DNA of 56,541 nt from positions 1-56,541 of IMG/VR virus record IMGVR_UViG_3300010354_000110; one strand, 5' to 3'. Below the pieces are notes generated by a model. It saw only the letters and a program-made list of their open reading frames with translations. It made no database searches and had not been told where the DNA came from. The position numbers were made by a program, and so were the translations under genes. Below are positions 9,398 through 17,899 of this stretch, piece after piece. The first letter of the stretch is position 1. Every line of letters starts with the position of its first letter. The stretch comes from a virus.

Positions 9398-10078
9398 ATG
9401 GCAAGAATGGACATGACTTCACAAGTATTCGGAAGGTTGACAGTAATCGCTGTTTCTACTGAAAAAGTAAAACAGAACAAGATATTCTGGGAGTGTTTAT
9501 GCGAATGTGGTAATGTTGTTGTCATCGATGGCTCCCACCTCCGTACAGGTAACACAAAGAGTTGCGGATGCTTTAAGATTGATAGGCTTAAAGCCGCAAA
9601 AACTGTACACGGCATGTGTAATACACCAACTTACTCAAGTTGGGAGCACATGCGGTGCCGCTGCAATAACCCTAATAGCAATTACTTTGCCGATTACGGT
9701 GGTCGCGGCATAACAGTCTGTGAGCGGTGGCTGAAGTTCGAGAACTTCTACAAGGACATGGGAGATAGGCCGTCACAAGGCCACACGCTAGGGCGTATTG
9801 ACAACAACGGACCCTATTCTCCAGAAAATTGTAGGTGGGAAACCGTAAGTCAGCAGCAGAGTAACAGGAGGAATACTCGATTCTTGACTTACAATGGAAA
9901 GACGCAAACACTCACCGAATGGTCCTTGGAGATAGGCATCCCTTACGGGACTCTCCGCTCTCGTATCGATCAGTATGGCTGGTCAGTTGAGGAGAGTCTG
10001 ACGACGCCCTTGATGAGGATTCGCAGGGCCGGTCCTGGCTCAGCCAATACTGGTAAGCAGGGATTTGCCAATCAGTAA
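9398..10078 (+). CDS. HNH/AP2-like homing endonuclease family protein 2, with portal-like tail
   Basis: Same module order as the other family members: FGRLTVIAV, a CECG...SCGC zinc-ribbon pair, YGGRGITVCERWLKFENF, DRIDNNGPY, ENCRWET and a C-terminal NUMOD-like helix. It starts 10 nt after the portal. Unlike the other copies it ends with a longer tail, GPGSANTGKQGFANQ, closely resembling the portal end GSADPGKQGTR. The simplest reading is that the gene inserted near the portal 3' end and captured the displaced portal tail in frame. Confidence 0.85.
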   Translation: MARMDMTSQVFGRLTVIAVSTEKVKQNKIFWECLCECGNVVVIDGSHLRTGNTKSCGCFKIDRLKAAKTVHGMCNTPTYSSWEHMRCRCNNPNSNYFADYGGRGITVCERWLKFENFYKDMGDRPSQGHTLGRIDNNGPYSPENCRWETVSQQQSNRRNTRFLTYNGKTQTLTEWSLEIGIPYGTLRSRIDQYGWSVEESLTTPLMRIRRAGPGSANTGKQGFANQ

Positions 10079-10084
10079 TCTGAC

Positions 10085-10114
10085 TTGACAGACCTCGGCT
10101 GGTCTGTGTATCAT
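10085..10114 (+). promoter_or_regulatory. Sigma70-type promoter
   Basis: TTGACA (10085-10090), 18-nt spacer, TATCAT (10109-10114), followed by TTGCC. The same layout and trailing TTGCC occur at 48370-48399 on the other strand. It should drive the gene at 10170 and the ThyX group. The predicted start site falls at the base of a strong hairpin. Confidence 0.75.
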
Positions 10115-10116
10115 TT

Positions 10117-10153
10117 GCCCTGTACTCAGCGCTCCGCTGGGTGCAGGGCTTTT
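10117..10153 (+). terminator. Hairpin plus U-run directly downstream of a promoter
   Basis: GCCCTGTACTCAGC (10117-10130) pairs with GCTGGGTGCAGGGC (10136-10149), a 14-bp stem with two G-U pairs, followed by TTTTC. It looks like an intrinsic terminator for the portal/endonuclease transcript. Because a promoter ends only 3 nt before it, it may instead be an attenuator or a protective 5' hairpin of the next mRNA. Confidence 0.7.
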
Positions 10154-10169
10154 CTCATTGGAGGACCAC

Positions 10170-10376
10170 ATGGCTAACAGCGACTGGCCTCGCATTGCCG
10201 ATCAAGAGCACATTGAGCATCGCTGGGTGTACTTCGCACCTGTTATTGGTCAGGTGATCGAAGACGACTGGCAGTTCCGTCTTCCATTGAAGACAGCTTT
10301 CGCCGAGTGTTATTTTTCGGTCGGTGACATTGTTGGAAAGCACGATCTAGAGTGCATCTGGAGGAAACAAGCGTGA
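10170..10376 (+). CDS. Hypothetical protein, 68 aa
   Basis: First gene after the promoter and hairpin. GGAGG lies a few bases before ATG at 10170, and the heptamer GACCACA itself sits between the ribosome site and the start. Trp-rich small protein with no known family. The stop overlaps the GTG start of thyX (GTGA), so the two are translationally coupled. Confidence 0.75.
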   Translation: MANSDWPRIADQEHIEHRWVYFAPVIGQVIEDDWQFRLPLKTAFAECYFSVGDIVGKHDLECIWRKQA

Positions 10377-11254
10377 GTTCAAAAGACCAATTCTCAGCAA
10401 AGATTCTTGCAGACTCAGTGAATATCTGTGGTAATAGGTTGACCACATGGGAGGTCACTTATCCTCGCATCATTCACTCTGAGATGCTTCGGCACCGCAT
10501 CATGTCCCGCAATGCTGCTAGTAGCCGAGCAGTTCCTATTGAGCGATTCATTGATGCTGTTGTTGATGCTCCTTTTGTGCCTCTGCACATCGGGGCTGCT
10601 CAGGGAGGAATGCAGGCATTCAATGAGGTACAGGGCGATGCTCGTCGTGAAGCGTTAGCAGTGATTGAATTTCACAGTACTGATGCTGTTCATATTGCCG
10701 ACACCCTGTCTAAGTTGGGCGTACACAAGCAGGTAGCTAACCGGTATCTTGAACCATTCCTGTTCATCACTGAGATTATCAGTACCACATCTTTCAAGCA
10801 TTTCGAGTTGCTGCGGGACCATCCTATGGCAGAGCCTCATATCCAGCATGTGGCTAGGCTGATGTCCAAGGTTCGATCTGAGAGTATTCCTGAGTTGTTG
10901 CAGGTTGGTCAGTGGCATCTACCGTTGGTTTACGAAGAAGACCGACACTTGTCACTAGAAGATCAGAAGAAGGTGTCAGTTGCTAGATGTGCTCGTGTGA
11001 GCTACGTTAGGCAGAATGAGATCAAAGACTATACCGATGATTTTGCTCTGTATGAGCGGCTGGTGGGCAGTGATCCCAAGCATGCTAGTCCTACAGAGCA
11101 TCAGGCTACCCCTTGGGTAAAGAACCTTGGTGTTCTAGGTGATCCTTTATGGGTTCCACTCCAATCAGGCAACTTCCTTGGTTGGAAGCAGCACCGGAAA
11201 GAGATCGAAGGCGAGTTCGTACCAGACGAGCCATATATAGGACCAACCCGATGA
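10373..11254 (+). CDS. thyX: Flavin-dependent thymidylate synthase
   Basis: Converts dUMP to dTMP using FAD, NADPH and methylene-tetrahydrofolate, supplying thymidylate for phage DNA. The ThyX signature RHRIMSRNAASSR is at residues 40-52. The GTG start at 10373 follows GGAGGAAACAAGC and overlaps the previous stop. Length (293 aa) is somewhat longer than cellular ThyX. It belongs with dNMP kinase, HD hydrolase and MazG to the phage nucleotide set, and overlaps the next gene (ATGA). Confidence 0.93.
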   Translation: MSSKDQFSAKILADSVNICGNRLTTWEVTYPRIIHSEMLRHRIMSRNAASSRAVPIERFIDAVVDAPFVPLHIGAAQGGMQAFNEVQGDARREALAVIEFHSTDAVHIADTLSKLGVHKQVANRYLEPFLFITEIISTTSFKHFELLRDHPMAEPHIQHVARLMSKVRSESIPELLQVGQWHLPLVYEEDRHLSLEDQKKVSVARCARVSYVRQNEIKDYTDDFALYERLVGSDPKHASPTEHQATPWVKNLGVLGDPLWVPLQSGNFLGWKQHRKEIEGEFVPDEPYIGPTR

Positions 11255-11838
11255 ACCAAACCCAACAAGAGAAGGCCAAGTATGAGCAGGTCTGGTCCCA
11301 TGACCAGTACCGCAAATTCTCTCCTGGTCTTGCTGCTATCACACAACAACCAATAACACAGCTGCTGGGCTATAGGACCACAGTTCTCGATGTTGGCTGT
11401 GGCAGTGGCAAGGCTGCACAGAGGCTGATCGAACTAGGCTACCAAGTATCTGGTTTCGATATTGCAGACAATTGCCTAGATCGGGATACAAAGGAAGCCT
11501 TTGGATTCCAGTTCTATCGGGGCTGCATCTGGGAAGACCTTGGTAAAGTTCCGAAACATCATGCAGTGTTTTGCACTGACTTGATGGAACATCTGCCTAC
11601 AGAGCGTGTACATGCCTCCTTAGCAGCGATGCGAGAAGCATGCACCTACGGAGTGTTTCTAGGGGTTGCCCTATTCAATGACGGCTTTGGCCCAAAACTA
11701 CTAGGCACACCCTTGCACCTCACTGTTAAGCCTTATCAGTGGTGGTTGGAAGAGATCGCTAAGGCAGGATTGACGGTTACCTACTTCGCAGTGGACACCA
11801 GAGGTCCTGGTTGGCTATACTGCTTTGCGACTAAGTAG
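11251..11838 (+). CDS. Class I SAM-dependent methyltransferase
   Basis: Rossmann-type methyltransferase with motif I VLDVGCGSGKAA near residues 44-55, followed by GYQVSGFDIADN. This is a small-molecule or macromolecule methyltransferase fold; no DNA target motif is seen, so the substrate is unknown. The ATG overlaps the thyX stop, which suggests co-translation and perhaps a link to nucleotide or cofactor metabolism. Confidence 0.8.
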   Translation: MNQTQQEKAKYEQVWSHDQYRKFSPGLAAITQQPITQLLGYRTTVLDVGCGSGKAAQRLIELGYQVSGFDIADNCLDRDTKEAFGFQFYRGCIWEDLGKVPKHHAVFCTDLMEHLPTERVHASLAAMREACTYGVFLGVALFNDGFGPKLLGTPLHLTVKPYQWWLEEIAKAGLTVTYFAVDTRGPGWLYCFATK

Positions 11839-11856
11839 GGTTCTATTGGAGTTCTC

Positions 11857-12132
11857 GTGTTTGTTACTCGAATGTCACCTGATACTGAACTCAAAATCTA
11901 CAACCGCCAGACAGGCGAGTACGTAGGCACAGTTAAGGTATTGAGACCAAAGTGCGATGGCGGCAGGTCACAATTAGGCTTGGATTTCGACAAGAACCTA
12001 TACGCATTCGATTTCAAGCAGAGAGAACCTGTGGTCACTGTTGTCGATTCAATGTCATTTGGTGACCACAATCCCGACGATGAAGAGTGGAATGTTCCGA
12101 AAGAGGCTGGTAACCTCTATGACGATTACTAA
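11857..12132 (+). CDS. Small protein with CsrA-like features
   Basis: 91 aa from a GTG start preceded by ATTGGAG. The N-terminus FVTRMSPDTELKIY, the central GTVKVLRP strand and the RSQLGLDFDKNLYAFD segment match in order the beta strands of CsrA (family pattern: LTR, then I.I, then V.LGI.AP). CsrA binds GGA motifs in mRNA leaders. The likeness is weak and judged by eye; the acidic C-terminus (DDEEWNVPKEAGNLYDDY) is not part of that family. Confidence 0.6.
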   Translation: MFVTRMSPDTELKIYNRQTGEYVGTVKVLRPKCDGGRSQLGLDFDKNLYAFDFKQREPVVTVVDSMSFGDHNPDDEEWNVPKEAGNLYDDY

Positions 12133-12144
12133 GGAGACGTTGTT

Positions 12145-12627
12145 TTGTACTATATTGGATTTGATTTAAGTATTTCCTCAACAGGTGTGGCAGTTATCGA
12201 TGAACAAGGCTACTTAATCGAAACTATCGCAATCAAGACTAAGCCGGATGACTACCGTGGACCACAGGGGTTTGCTAATCGCTTGGTATTCATCACTGAC
12301 ATGCTGATGTCCGTATTGCGTGAATACCGGCCAGCTAAACTGGCAATCGAGCAGACCTTAACAGGTACGGCTGGGTACGGTGTCCAGGATAGAGCAAAGT
12401 TGATTGGTGTTCTTCAGTATCGAATAATTACTGAAGTTCCTGAGCACAACGATCCGTTGTACGTCTATCCGTCGTCATTGAAGAAGCTGGTCACTGGTAG
12501 TGGTAAGGCTGACAAGGCTGAAATGAAGAAGGCTATCGATAGTGTGTTTGGATACGATCTGGGCCTTGAGACAAGCGACGAGTATGACGCGGTGGGTCTT
12601 TGTCTGGTACGAGGTGAATGGCTATGA
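12145..12627 (+). CDS. RuvC-like Holliday junction resolvase
   Basis: RNase H-fold nuclease with the expected acidic residues: D7 (GFDLSISSTG), E69 (LAIEQTLTG) and D145/D148 (SDEYDAVGL). It probably resolves branched DNA arising in replication and recombination before packaging. The start is TTG at 12145, 8 nt after AAGGAG. An endonuclease gene overlaps its end (ATGA) and separates it from DNA polymerase. Confidence 0.85.
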   Translation: MYYIGFDLSISSTGVAVIDEQGYLIETIAIKTKPDDYRGPQGFANRLVFITDMLMSVLREYRPAKLAIEQTLTGTAGYGVQDRAKLIGVLQYRIITEVPEHNDPLYVYPSSLKKLVTGSGKADKAEMKKAIDSVFGYDLGLETSDEYDAVGLCLVRGEWL

Positions 12628-13445
12628 GAATTAAAGCAGAAGAACGACTCGGCAAAGTATTCGGTAACTTAACAGCAATATCTATAGTATCAGTATCGAA
12701 GCATTCCAAAGTGCTTTGCAAATGTTCCTGCGGAAACGAGTGTGTAGTTTTCGTTGGGAGTTTAGTGTCTGGTCATACCAGATCGTGTGGGTGCCTTCAG
12801 AGACGGATTGAAGACCTTTCTGGTTCCGTGTTTGGTAGGCTTGTTGTCCGAGAATTCGCGTATATAAAGAACAACATCTCATACTGGACCTGTGTGTGCT
12901 CTTGTGGTACAGTCAAACCTGTCTGTAGGTCTGCCTTAGTAAGCGGGGCTACTGTATCCTGCGGGTGTTTCAGCAAAGAACTGGCAAAAGCACATATTGT
13001 TTCACTTAACACAACACACGGAATGGGGAATACACCGGAGCATCGTTCTTGGTGTTCCATGCTGTGCCGGTGCTTCAATACAAAAGATAAGTCTTGGCCT
13101 AGATATGGTGGTCGTGGCATTACTGTTTGCGAGGAGTGGCTGAAATTCGAGAACTTCTATGCAGATATGGGGGATAGGCCTGAAGGAATGAGCCTAGACC
13201 GTGTTGACAATGACGGACCTTACTGTAAGGAGAATTGCAGGTGGTCTACCATAGACCAGCAAAACAACAATAGAACAAATTATTGCAGATTTTTGATGTA
13301 CCGTGGAGAAGTAAGGACAGCGTCTCAATGGGCGAGAGCCATGGGCATATGTTTGGGCACGTTCTGGAACAGGCTCAAACGGGGCTGGTCTATTGAAGAT
13401 GCGTTAGAGACCCCACCAGGAGTAAAACGTGGACCTCGTATTTGA
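12624..13445 (+). CDS. HNH/AP2-like homing endonuclease family protein 3, double zinc-ribbon
   Basis: Family member with two N-terminal FGxL...CxC...SCGC modules instead of one (about residues 8-55 and 60-115), then YGGRGITVCEEWLKFENFYADMG, DRVDNDGPY, ENCRWST and a C-terminal helical repeat. The start at 12624 (ATGA with the RuvC-like stop) is chosen; ATG at 12618 is possible. It overlaps the DNA polymerase start by 17 nt, so it may reduce or couple polymerase translation. Confidence 0.85.
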   Translation: MRIKAEERLGKVFGNLTAISIVSVSKHSKVLCKCSCGNECVVFVGSLVSGHTRSCGCLQRRIEDLSGSVFGRLVVREFAYIKNNISYWTCVCSCGTVKPVCRSALVSGATVSCGCFSKELAKAHIVSLNTTHGMGNTPEHRSWCSMLCRCFNTKDKSWPRYGGRGITVCEEWLKFENFYADMGDRPEGMSLDRVDNDGPYCKENCRWSTIDQQNNNRTNYCRFLMYRGEVRTASQWARAMGICLGTFWNRLKRGWSIEDALETPPGVKRGPRI

Positions 13446-15498
13446 CATCGAGACAGACGCCATTGATGCAAGCATTGTACACTGTATCGCCGTTAGGGAT
13501 TGTAACTCCGGGGCTGCTGTTTTGTACGGCCCTGATGCGATTCTTGCTGGGTTACAGCACATAAGTGAAGCAGACCGCCTGTTTGCCCACAACGGCCTGT
13601 CCTTTGACATCCCAGTACTCAATCGTCTCCTTAACTGGGAGCCTAAAGAGACCACAGAGGTCATTGATACCTTGATCTGGTCTAGGTTCCTATATTCAGA
13701 CCTAGCTAAGAACGATCTGAAGGCTTACGGAGACGATGAAGAGGCCGAGTTCAAAGCATTGATCGGCAAGCATTCGCTTGAAGCCTGGGGCAAACGCCTT
13801 GGGGTTCACAAGGTCGACTTCCAAGGTCCGTGGGAGGTATATACCCAAGAAATGGGTGACTACTGCCTTGCAGACACCGCAACCAACATGGCTATTGTTC
13901 GTCACTTCATGGGAATGAACTGTACGAACTTTACTGCATTGAAGATCGAACATGACTTTGCTTGCATCTGTAACAAGATGACTGAGACTGGTGTTTGCTT
14001 TGATGTTGAGAAGGCTAAGGCACTGCATGCTTCATTGAAGACCGATCTTGAAAGACTGACCACAGAGATCACTAGCGACATCCCGCCCACTGTGGTCCAG
14101 ATGAAGACTCCAGAGTACTATCTAGCTACTTGGCCTGATGGTACACAGCAGCAGTTCCCCACGAAAGGTGCTGCAGATGCTGCACGTAAGGTCTTGAAGT
14201 ATCGTCCTCGTGATTGCTCAATTACTGCTGGTCCAGTTGCTCAGAAGATTATCCCATTCAACCTGAACTCACGTCAACAGGTACGTGAGCTTCTATACCA
14301 ACGTCATGGGTGGCTGTCCCCTGCTCTGACTGAGACAGGTGAGAAGATGGTCGGTCAGTTATCAGGTGAAGAACTTGCTCGTGACTATGGCAAGCTGTCA
14401 GAAGAACTCTTGCGGGAGTGTCCTTTTGAGATTGGTAAGCAGTTAGCTGACTATTATCTGATAACCAAAATCAGCAGCTTCCTGCTCAGTGCGGATGAGG
14501 ATAAGGGTTGGCTGACGATGTGCGGTGATGGTAGGATTCACGGACGGATTATTACAATTGGGGCAAGTACCTTCCGTTGTACCCACAACAGTCCCAATGT
14601 TGCTCAGGTGCCTCATACAGCGGTAGGTAAGGACAAGCAGCCCCTATTCGGGCTACAAGGCCGCTACGGGGCAGATTGCCGCTCTCTGTTCATCGCTAGT
14701 CCTGGGTATGTGATGGTCGGTGCTGACCTGAGCGGGATCGAGGCTGTGATGTTGGGGCACTTCCTCTATCCCTACGATTCTGGAGAGTTTGCCAAACTGA
14801 TCGCAGCAGGAGACATCCACAGTCGGAATGCTCAGGCGATCCGTGACTTCGGGGGGTTTGCTATCAGTCGTGGTGACTCCAAGGGATGCTTCTATGCTTA
14901 CCTGTATTCTGCGGGTGACATGAAACTGGGCCAGGTGATGATCTCGACCACTCCGGACGCGGCTACCTACTACGCTGATAAGCGGGACTGGTTCCGGAGA
15001 AACCCAGGAGCAATTTCTTCCAAGGTGTGGTCAGACGCACTGAAGGCTCGTCGCTTGGCAACAGCAGAGGAAGCGGCACTCATCGACATTGGAGGCAGAG
15101 TACGTACATCCTTGGAGCAGGGTATTACGGGTCTGGCTGATCTAGGAACAGCCGTACAGACTGCCGCTAAGCGAGGCTATCTGAACGTCTTTGACAGACG
15201 GATTCCTATCAGGAACACGCGAGCAGCCCTCAACGCATTGTTACAAGGCTCAGCAGCCCTGATTAACAAGCAGTGGGTTGTTCTGACGGATCGGCGTTGT
15301 CGTGAGCAGGGTGTTGTGTATCGGCCACTAATGACAATTCACGATGAGTACGACGCTGAAATGCTACCGGAGTATGTTGAAGCATACTCTAAAATCTGCC
15401 TTCAGTCAATTGGTTTGGCTGGAGAGTACTACAAGATTCGCCTGCCGGTTACCGGTGAGGTTAAGCAAGGGGCCTCGTGGCTTGCAGTCCACGCTTAA
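13429..15498 (+). CDS. Family A DNA polymerase (T7-like) with 3'-5' exonuclease
   Basis: Replicative polymerase of 689 aa. The exonuclease domain shows DIETD (6-10), AHNGLSFDIPVLN and YCLADTATN. Polymerase motif A is GADLSGIEAVMLGHFL (Asp near 433) and motif C is IHDEYD (about 637-642). A T7-like region after motif A (DSGEFAKLIAAGDIHS) supports the subfamily. Motif A has Ala-Val where most family A enzymes have Leu-Arg (DxSxIELR), an odd substitution at a conserved Arg. The GTG start follows GGAG. Endonuclease genes flank both sides. Confidence 0.93.
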   Translation: MDLVFDIETDAIDASIVHCIAVRDCNSGAAVLYGPDAILAGLQHISEADRLFAHNGLSFDIPVLNRLLNWEPKETTEVIDTLIWSRFLYSDLAKNDLKAYGDDEEAEFKALIGKHSLEAWGKRLGVHKVDFQGPWEVYTQEMGDYCLADTATNMAIVRHFMGMNCTNFTALKIEHDFACICNKMTETGVCFDVEKAKALHASLKTDLERLTTEITSDIPPTVVQMKTPEYYLATWPDGTQQQFPTKGAADAARKVLKYRPRDCSITAGPVAQKIIPFNLNSRQQVRELLYQRHGWLSPALTETGEKMVGQLSGEELARDYGKLSEELLRECPFEIGKQLADYYLITKISSFLLSADEDKGWLTMCGDGRIHGRIITIGASTFRCTHNSPNVAQVPHTAVGKDKQPLFGLQGRYGADCRSLFIASPGYVMVGADLSGIEAVMLGHFLYPYDSGEFAKLIAAGDIHSRNAQAIRDFGGFAISRGDSKGCFYAYLYSAGDMKLGQVMISTTPDAATYYADKRDWFRRNPGAISSKVWSDALKARRLATAEEAALIDIGGRVRTSLEQGITGLADLGTAVQTAAKRGYLNVFDRRIPIRNTRAALNALLQGSAALINKQWVVLTDRRCREQGVVYRPLMTIHDEYDAEMLPEYVEAYSKICLQSIGLAGEYYKIRLPVTGEVKQGASWLAVHA

Positions 15499-15512
15499 AT
15501 AAGGGGTTTGTG

Positions 15513-16316
15513 ATGGCTGGTGTGTGTGTTAATTTGTTAGGGGAGACGTTCGGGCGTCTCCGAGTTGTGGGCGGTCCGTTTATAGAAGACGGCTGCACTT
15601 GGTGGCTATGTGCTTGTGATTGTGGGAATGAGACGAAAGTACGAGGAGGTTCTTTACGATCAGGGGCCACCAAATCTTGCGGGTGCTATGCTAGATCACA
15701 AACAGCGATAAGGAGCAAGACGCATGGAATGAGTAAGACTCCTGTATATCATACTTGGAGGTGCATGCTTTCTAGGTGTTACTATAAAAAAGATCGGTGC
15801 TATGCGATCTATGGAGGAAGGGGTATCGTTGTATGTGATCGCTGGAGAGAGTCGTTTGAAAACTTTTATGCAGATATGGGAGACAAGCCTTCTAGTAACC
15901 ACAGTCTAGACAGGATCGATTCAGATGGCAACTACTGTCAAGCCAACTGCCGCTGGGCAACACCGACAGAACAAGCTAACAACCGAAGAAACAGCATTCG
16001 TGTGTGTATAGACGGAGTATCTAAGTCTCTTGCCGACTGGGCCGAATTTTATGGGATACGGTTGAATACAATAGACACCCGTATTGCACGCGGGTGGTCT
16101 TATGAAGAGGCGGTATGCGGAAGACCACGAAAAAAGCGTGCTTGCCATACTAATCTTTATTTTGTAGATGGTGCCCATCTCAATGTAAAAGACGCAGCAA
16201 AAAAGTATGGTATGCCGCAATCAGCGGTGCGTGAAAGATTGAACCGTGGGTGGACGATTGAAGAAGCCCTGACAACACCTATTCAGGCGAAATTTAAGCC
16301 AAAAGGTCAACAATGA
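15513..16316 (+). CDS. HNH/AP2-like homing endonuclease family protein 4
   Basis: FGRLRVV, CACDCG...SCGC, YGGRGIVVCDRW, DRIDSDGNY, ANCRWAT and two C-terminal helical DNA-binding repeats (the second at about residues 220-262, YFVDGAHLNVKDAAKKYGMP). The start at 15513 follows AAGGGG. It lies between DNA polymerase and the methylase-like gene, overlapping the latter by ATGA. No heptamer motif is present in it. Confidence 0.85.
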   Translation: MAGVCVNLLGETFGRLRVVGGPFIEDGCTWWLCACDCGNETKVRGGSLRSGATKSCGCYARSQTAIRSKTHGMSKTPVYHTWRCMLSRCYYKKDRCYAIYGGRGIVVCDRWRESFENFYADMGDKPSSNHSLDRIDSDGNYCQANCRWATPTEQANNRRNSIRVCIDGVSKSLADWAEFYGIRLNTIDTRIARGWSYEEAVCGRPRKKRACHTNLYFVDGAHLNVKDAAKKYGMPQSAVRERLNRGWTIEEALTTPIQAKFKPKGQQ

Positions 16317-16906
16317 AACGATTGCTTGTTGCTTGTGAATACTCAGGACGTGTCAGAGAAGCCTTCCGCAAGAAGGGCTGGGATGCTTGGTCCTGTGATT
16401 TACTCCCATCAGAGGATGACTCACCATACCACATTGTCGGTGATGTTCTCTCTCTCTTAGACGATGGCTGGGACATGATGATTGCACACCCACCGTGTAC
16501 TAGGCTTGCTAACAGCGGAGTCAGGTGGCTGAATGAAAGGAATCTGTGGTCAGACTTGGATGAGGCTTGCGAGTTCTACCTAAAGTTCCGCAATGCACCG
16601 ATTACAAAGAAAGCTATTGAAAATCCCATCATGCACAAGTACGCTAAGGAGCGTATCGGCGAGTTACCCAGGCAGATCGTTCAGCCTTGGTGGTTCGGTG
16701 ATCCCTACTTCAAGGCTACAGGCTTTGAGTTACACGGTTTGCCTGACCTAATCCCAACCAACAGACTCGTACCGCCAGCGAAAGGAACACCAGAACACAA
16801 ACTGTGGTCTGCGTGTCACATGGCAAGTCCTGGTAAGGACAGATGGAAAGAACGGTCGAGAACCTACCAAGGCGTAGCAGACGCAATGGCAAATCAGTGG
16901 TCATGA
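16313..16906 (+). CDS. Predicted DNA cytosine methylase-like protein
   Basis: The N-terminal MKRLLVACEYSGRVREAFRKKGWDAWSCDL resembles the SAM-binding start of C5-cytosine methylases, and MIAHPPCTRLANSG contains the PPC catalytic motif. At 197 aa it is much shorter than usual and lacks a clear target-recognition domain, like many phage proteins given this name. It may be a reduced methylase or a decoy enzyme. The start overlaps the preceding endonuclease stop. Confidence 0.7.
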   Translation: MKRLLVACEYSGRVREAFRKKGWDAWSCDLLPSEDDSPYHIVGDVLSLLDDGWDMMIAHPPCTRLANSGVRWLNERNLWSDLDEACEFYLKFRNAPITKKAIENPIMHKYAKERIGELPRQIVQPWWFGDPYFKATGFELHGLPDLIPTNRLVPPAKGTPEHKLWSACHMASPGKDRWKERSRTYQGVADAMANQWS

Positions 16907-17127
16907 AACCCAATGGAGAAGAACTGATGTGGGAATACACTACCTTCGTTACTCACTCACTGGAGACAGCAGCGTCTAATCTCAACTACAGTTATGAAGG
17001 TTGGGAACCGGTTCACCTGTCCGATAGACCCGTCCCAGTAAGCCCACCGGACAGGGGGTATGAGTACGGGACAGTGGTCCACGAGTTCACTGTACTGCTA
17101 AAGCGGAAAAGACCAGAACCTAAATGA
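16903..17127 (+). CDS. Hypothetical protein, 74 aa
   Basis: Last gene of the rightward block. ATG at 16903 overlaps the methylase stop (ATGA). A longer form from 16843 would extend far into the upstream gene and is less likely. No family recognised. The terminator follows 4 nt after its stop. Confidence 0.7.
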   Translation: MKPNGEELMWEYTTFVTHSLETAASNLNYSYEGWEPVHLSDRPVPVSPPDRGYEYGTVVHEFTVLLKRKRPEPK

Positions 17128-17130
17128 AGA

Positions 17131-17168
17131 AACCCCACTAGGATCACTCCTAGTGGGGTTCTTTTTTT
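17131..17168. terminator. Bidirectional terminator at a convergent junction
   Basis: AACCCCACTAGGA (17131-17143) pairs perfectly with TCCTAGTGGGGTT (17148-17160), followed by CTTTTTTT. On the minus strand the hairpin is followed by TTTCTTC. It lies between the rightward gene ending at 17127 and the leftward gene ending at 17173 and should stop both transcripts. Confidence 0.92.
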
Positions 17169-17172
17169 GTAC

Positions 17173-17721
17173 CTAGCTCAGTCGATTTAACTCACCAGCA
17201 ATCACACCAAAGTCTTCCTTGACACTATCCAAGGTCATAGGCTTGTCAGGCACTTCATGCCACTTACGCTTACTGACCACTTCTGACCACACATCGCAAG
17301 CCAACTTGAATACTTTAGGACTCAGTAAGTTGAGTTCGTGGAGGATAGCCCCCACAGACCTCAGACGGGCGTTACAGAACGCCTGCTGGTCATCCATGCC
17401 ACGGATACGTTGCACACGCTTGACCTGACAGTGGAACAAACTTCCGATTGCAGCCGCCAAGCAGTCCCAGTGCGATCGCTCTCGACCTTCCAGCGGCATG
17501 TCAGATAGGCTTACGCCTGATCGGTAGCAGTAATCCATTAGGAAGATGCACATATCACCGATGGCATCGTCTTCGTCAGCAATAGTCTCTGCTACAAAGA
17601 ACTCACCGTATTCCTCAACCAGACCCATCAGAGGCACTAGGCACCCTAGTCCTTTCTGGCTGCCGAAATTGGCTACTGACCACTGTCCAACCGCGTTCTT
17701 CAAATCTTCCCAGTTATTCAT
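17173..17721 (-). CDS. MazG-like nucleotide pyrophosphohydrolase
   Basis: All-alpha NTP pyrophosphatase signature: GLVEEYGEFFVAE (residues 33-45) and DAIGDMCIFLMDY (from about 52), whose acidic residues bind Mg. Phage MazG hydrolyses (d)NTPs and can lower host alarmone signalling. The start at 17721 follows AAGGAG at 8 nt. It is the most downstream gene of the leftward operon and overlaps the previous gene's stop. Confidence 0.85.
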   Translation of the reverse strand: MNNWEDLKNAVGQWSVANFGSQKGLGCLVPLMGLVEEYGEFFVAETIADEDDAIGDMCIFLMDYCYRSGVSLSDMPLEGRERSHWDCLAAAIGSLFHCQVKRVQRIRGMDDQQAFCNARLRSVGAILHELNLLSPKVFKLACDVWSEVVSKRKWHEVPDKPMTLDSVKEDFGVIAGELNRLS

Positions 17722-17899
17722 CAGCTTTCTCCTTTTTCCAAGTGAACACAACATTGCCATATTGGTTCAGAACATACTGACCGCAATTGTTGGCTACGGC
17801 TGAACACTCATAGTTGCTCCTGGTCCAGATAGAACCAACAAAGGCACCAATAATACAGCCAAGAACGGCACCAAGAAAAAAACCCTCGCCGTCACTCAC
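17714..17899 (-). CDS. Small membrane protein, 61 aa
   Basis: GTG start overlapping the upstream stop (GTGA), with AGGAGA upstream. Residues 7-26 (FFLGAVLGCIIGAFVGSIW) form one Gly-rich transmembrane helix, followed by a polar tail with two Cys. Function unknown; it could sit in the host inner membrane. Confidence 0.75.
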   Translation of the reverse strand: MSDGEGFFLGAVLGCIIGAFVGSIWTRSNYECSAVANNCGQYVLNQYGNVVFTWKKEKADE

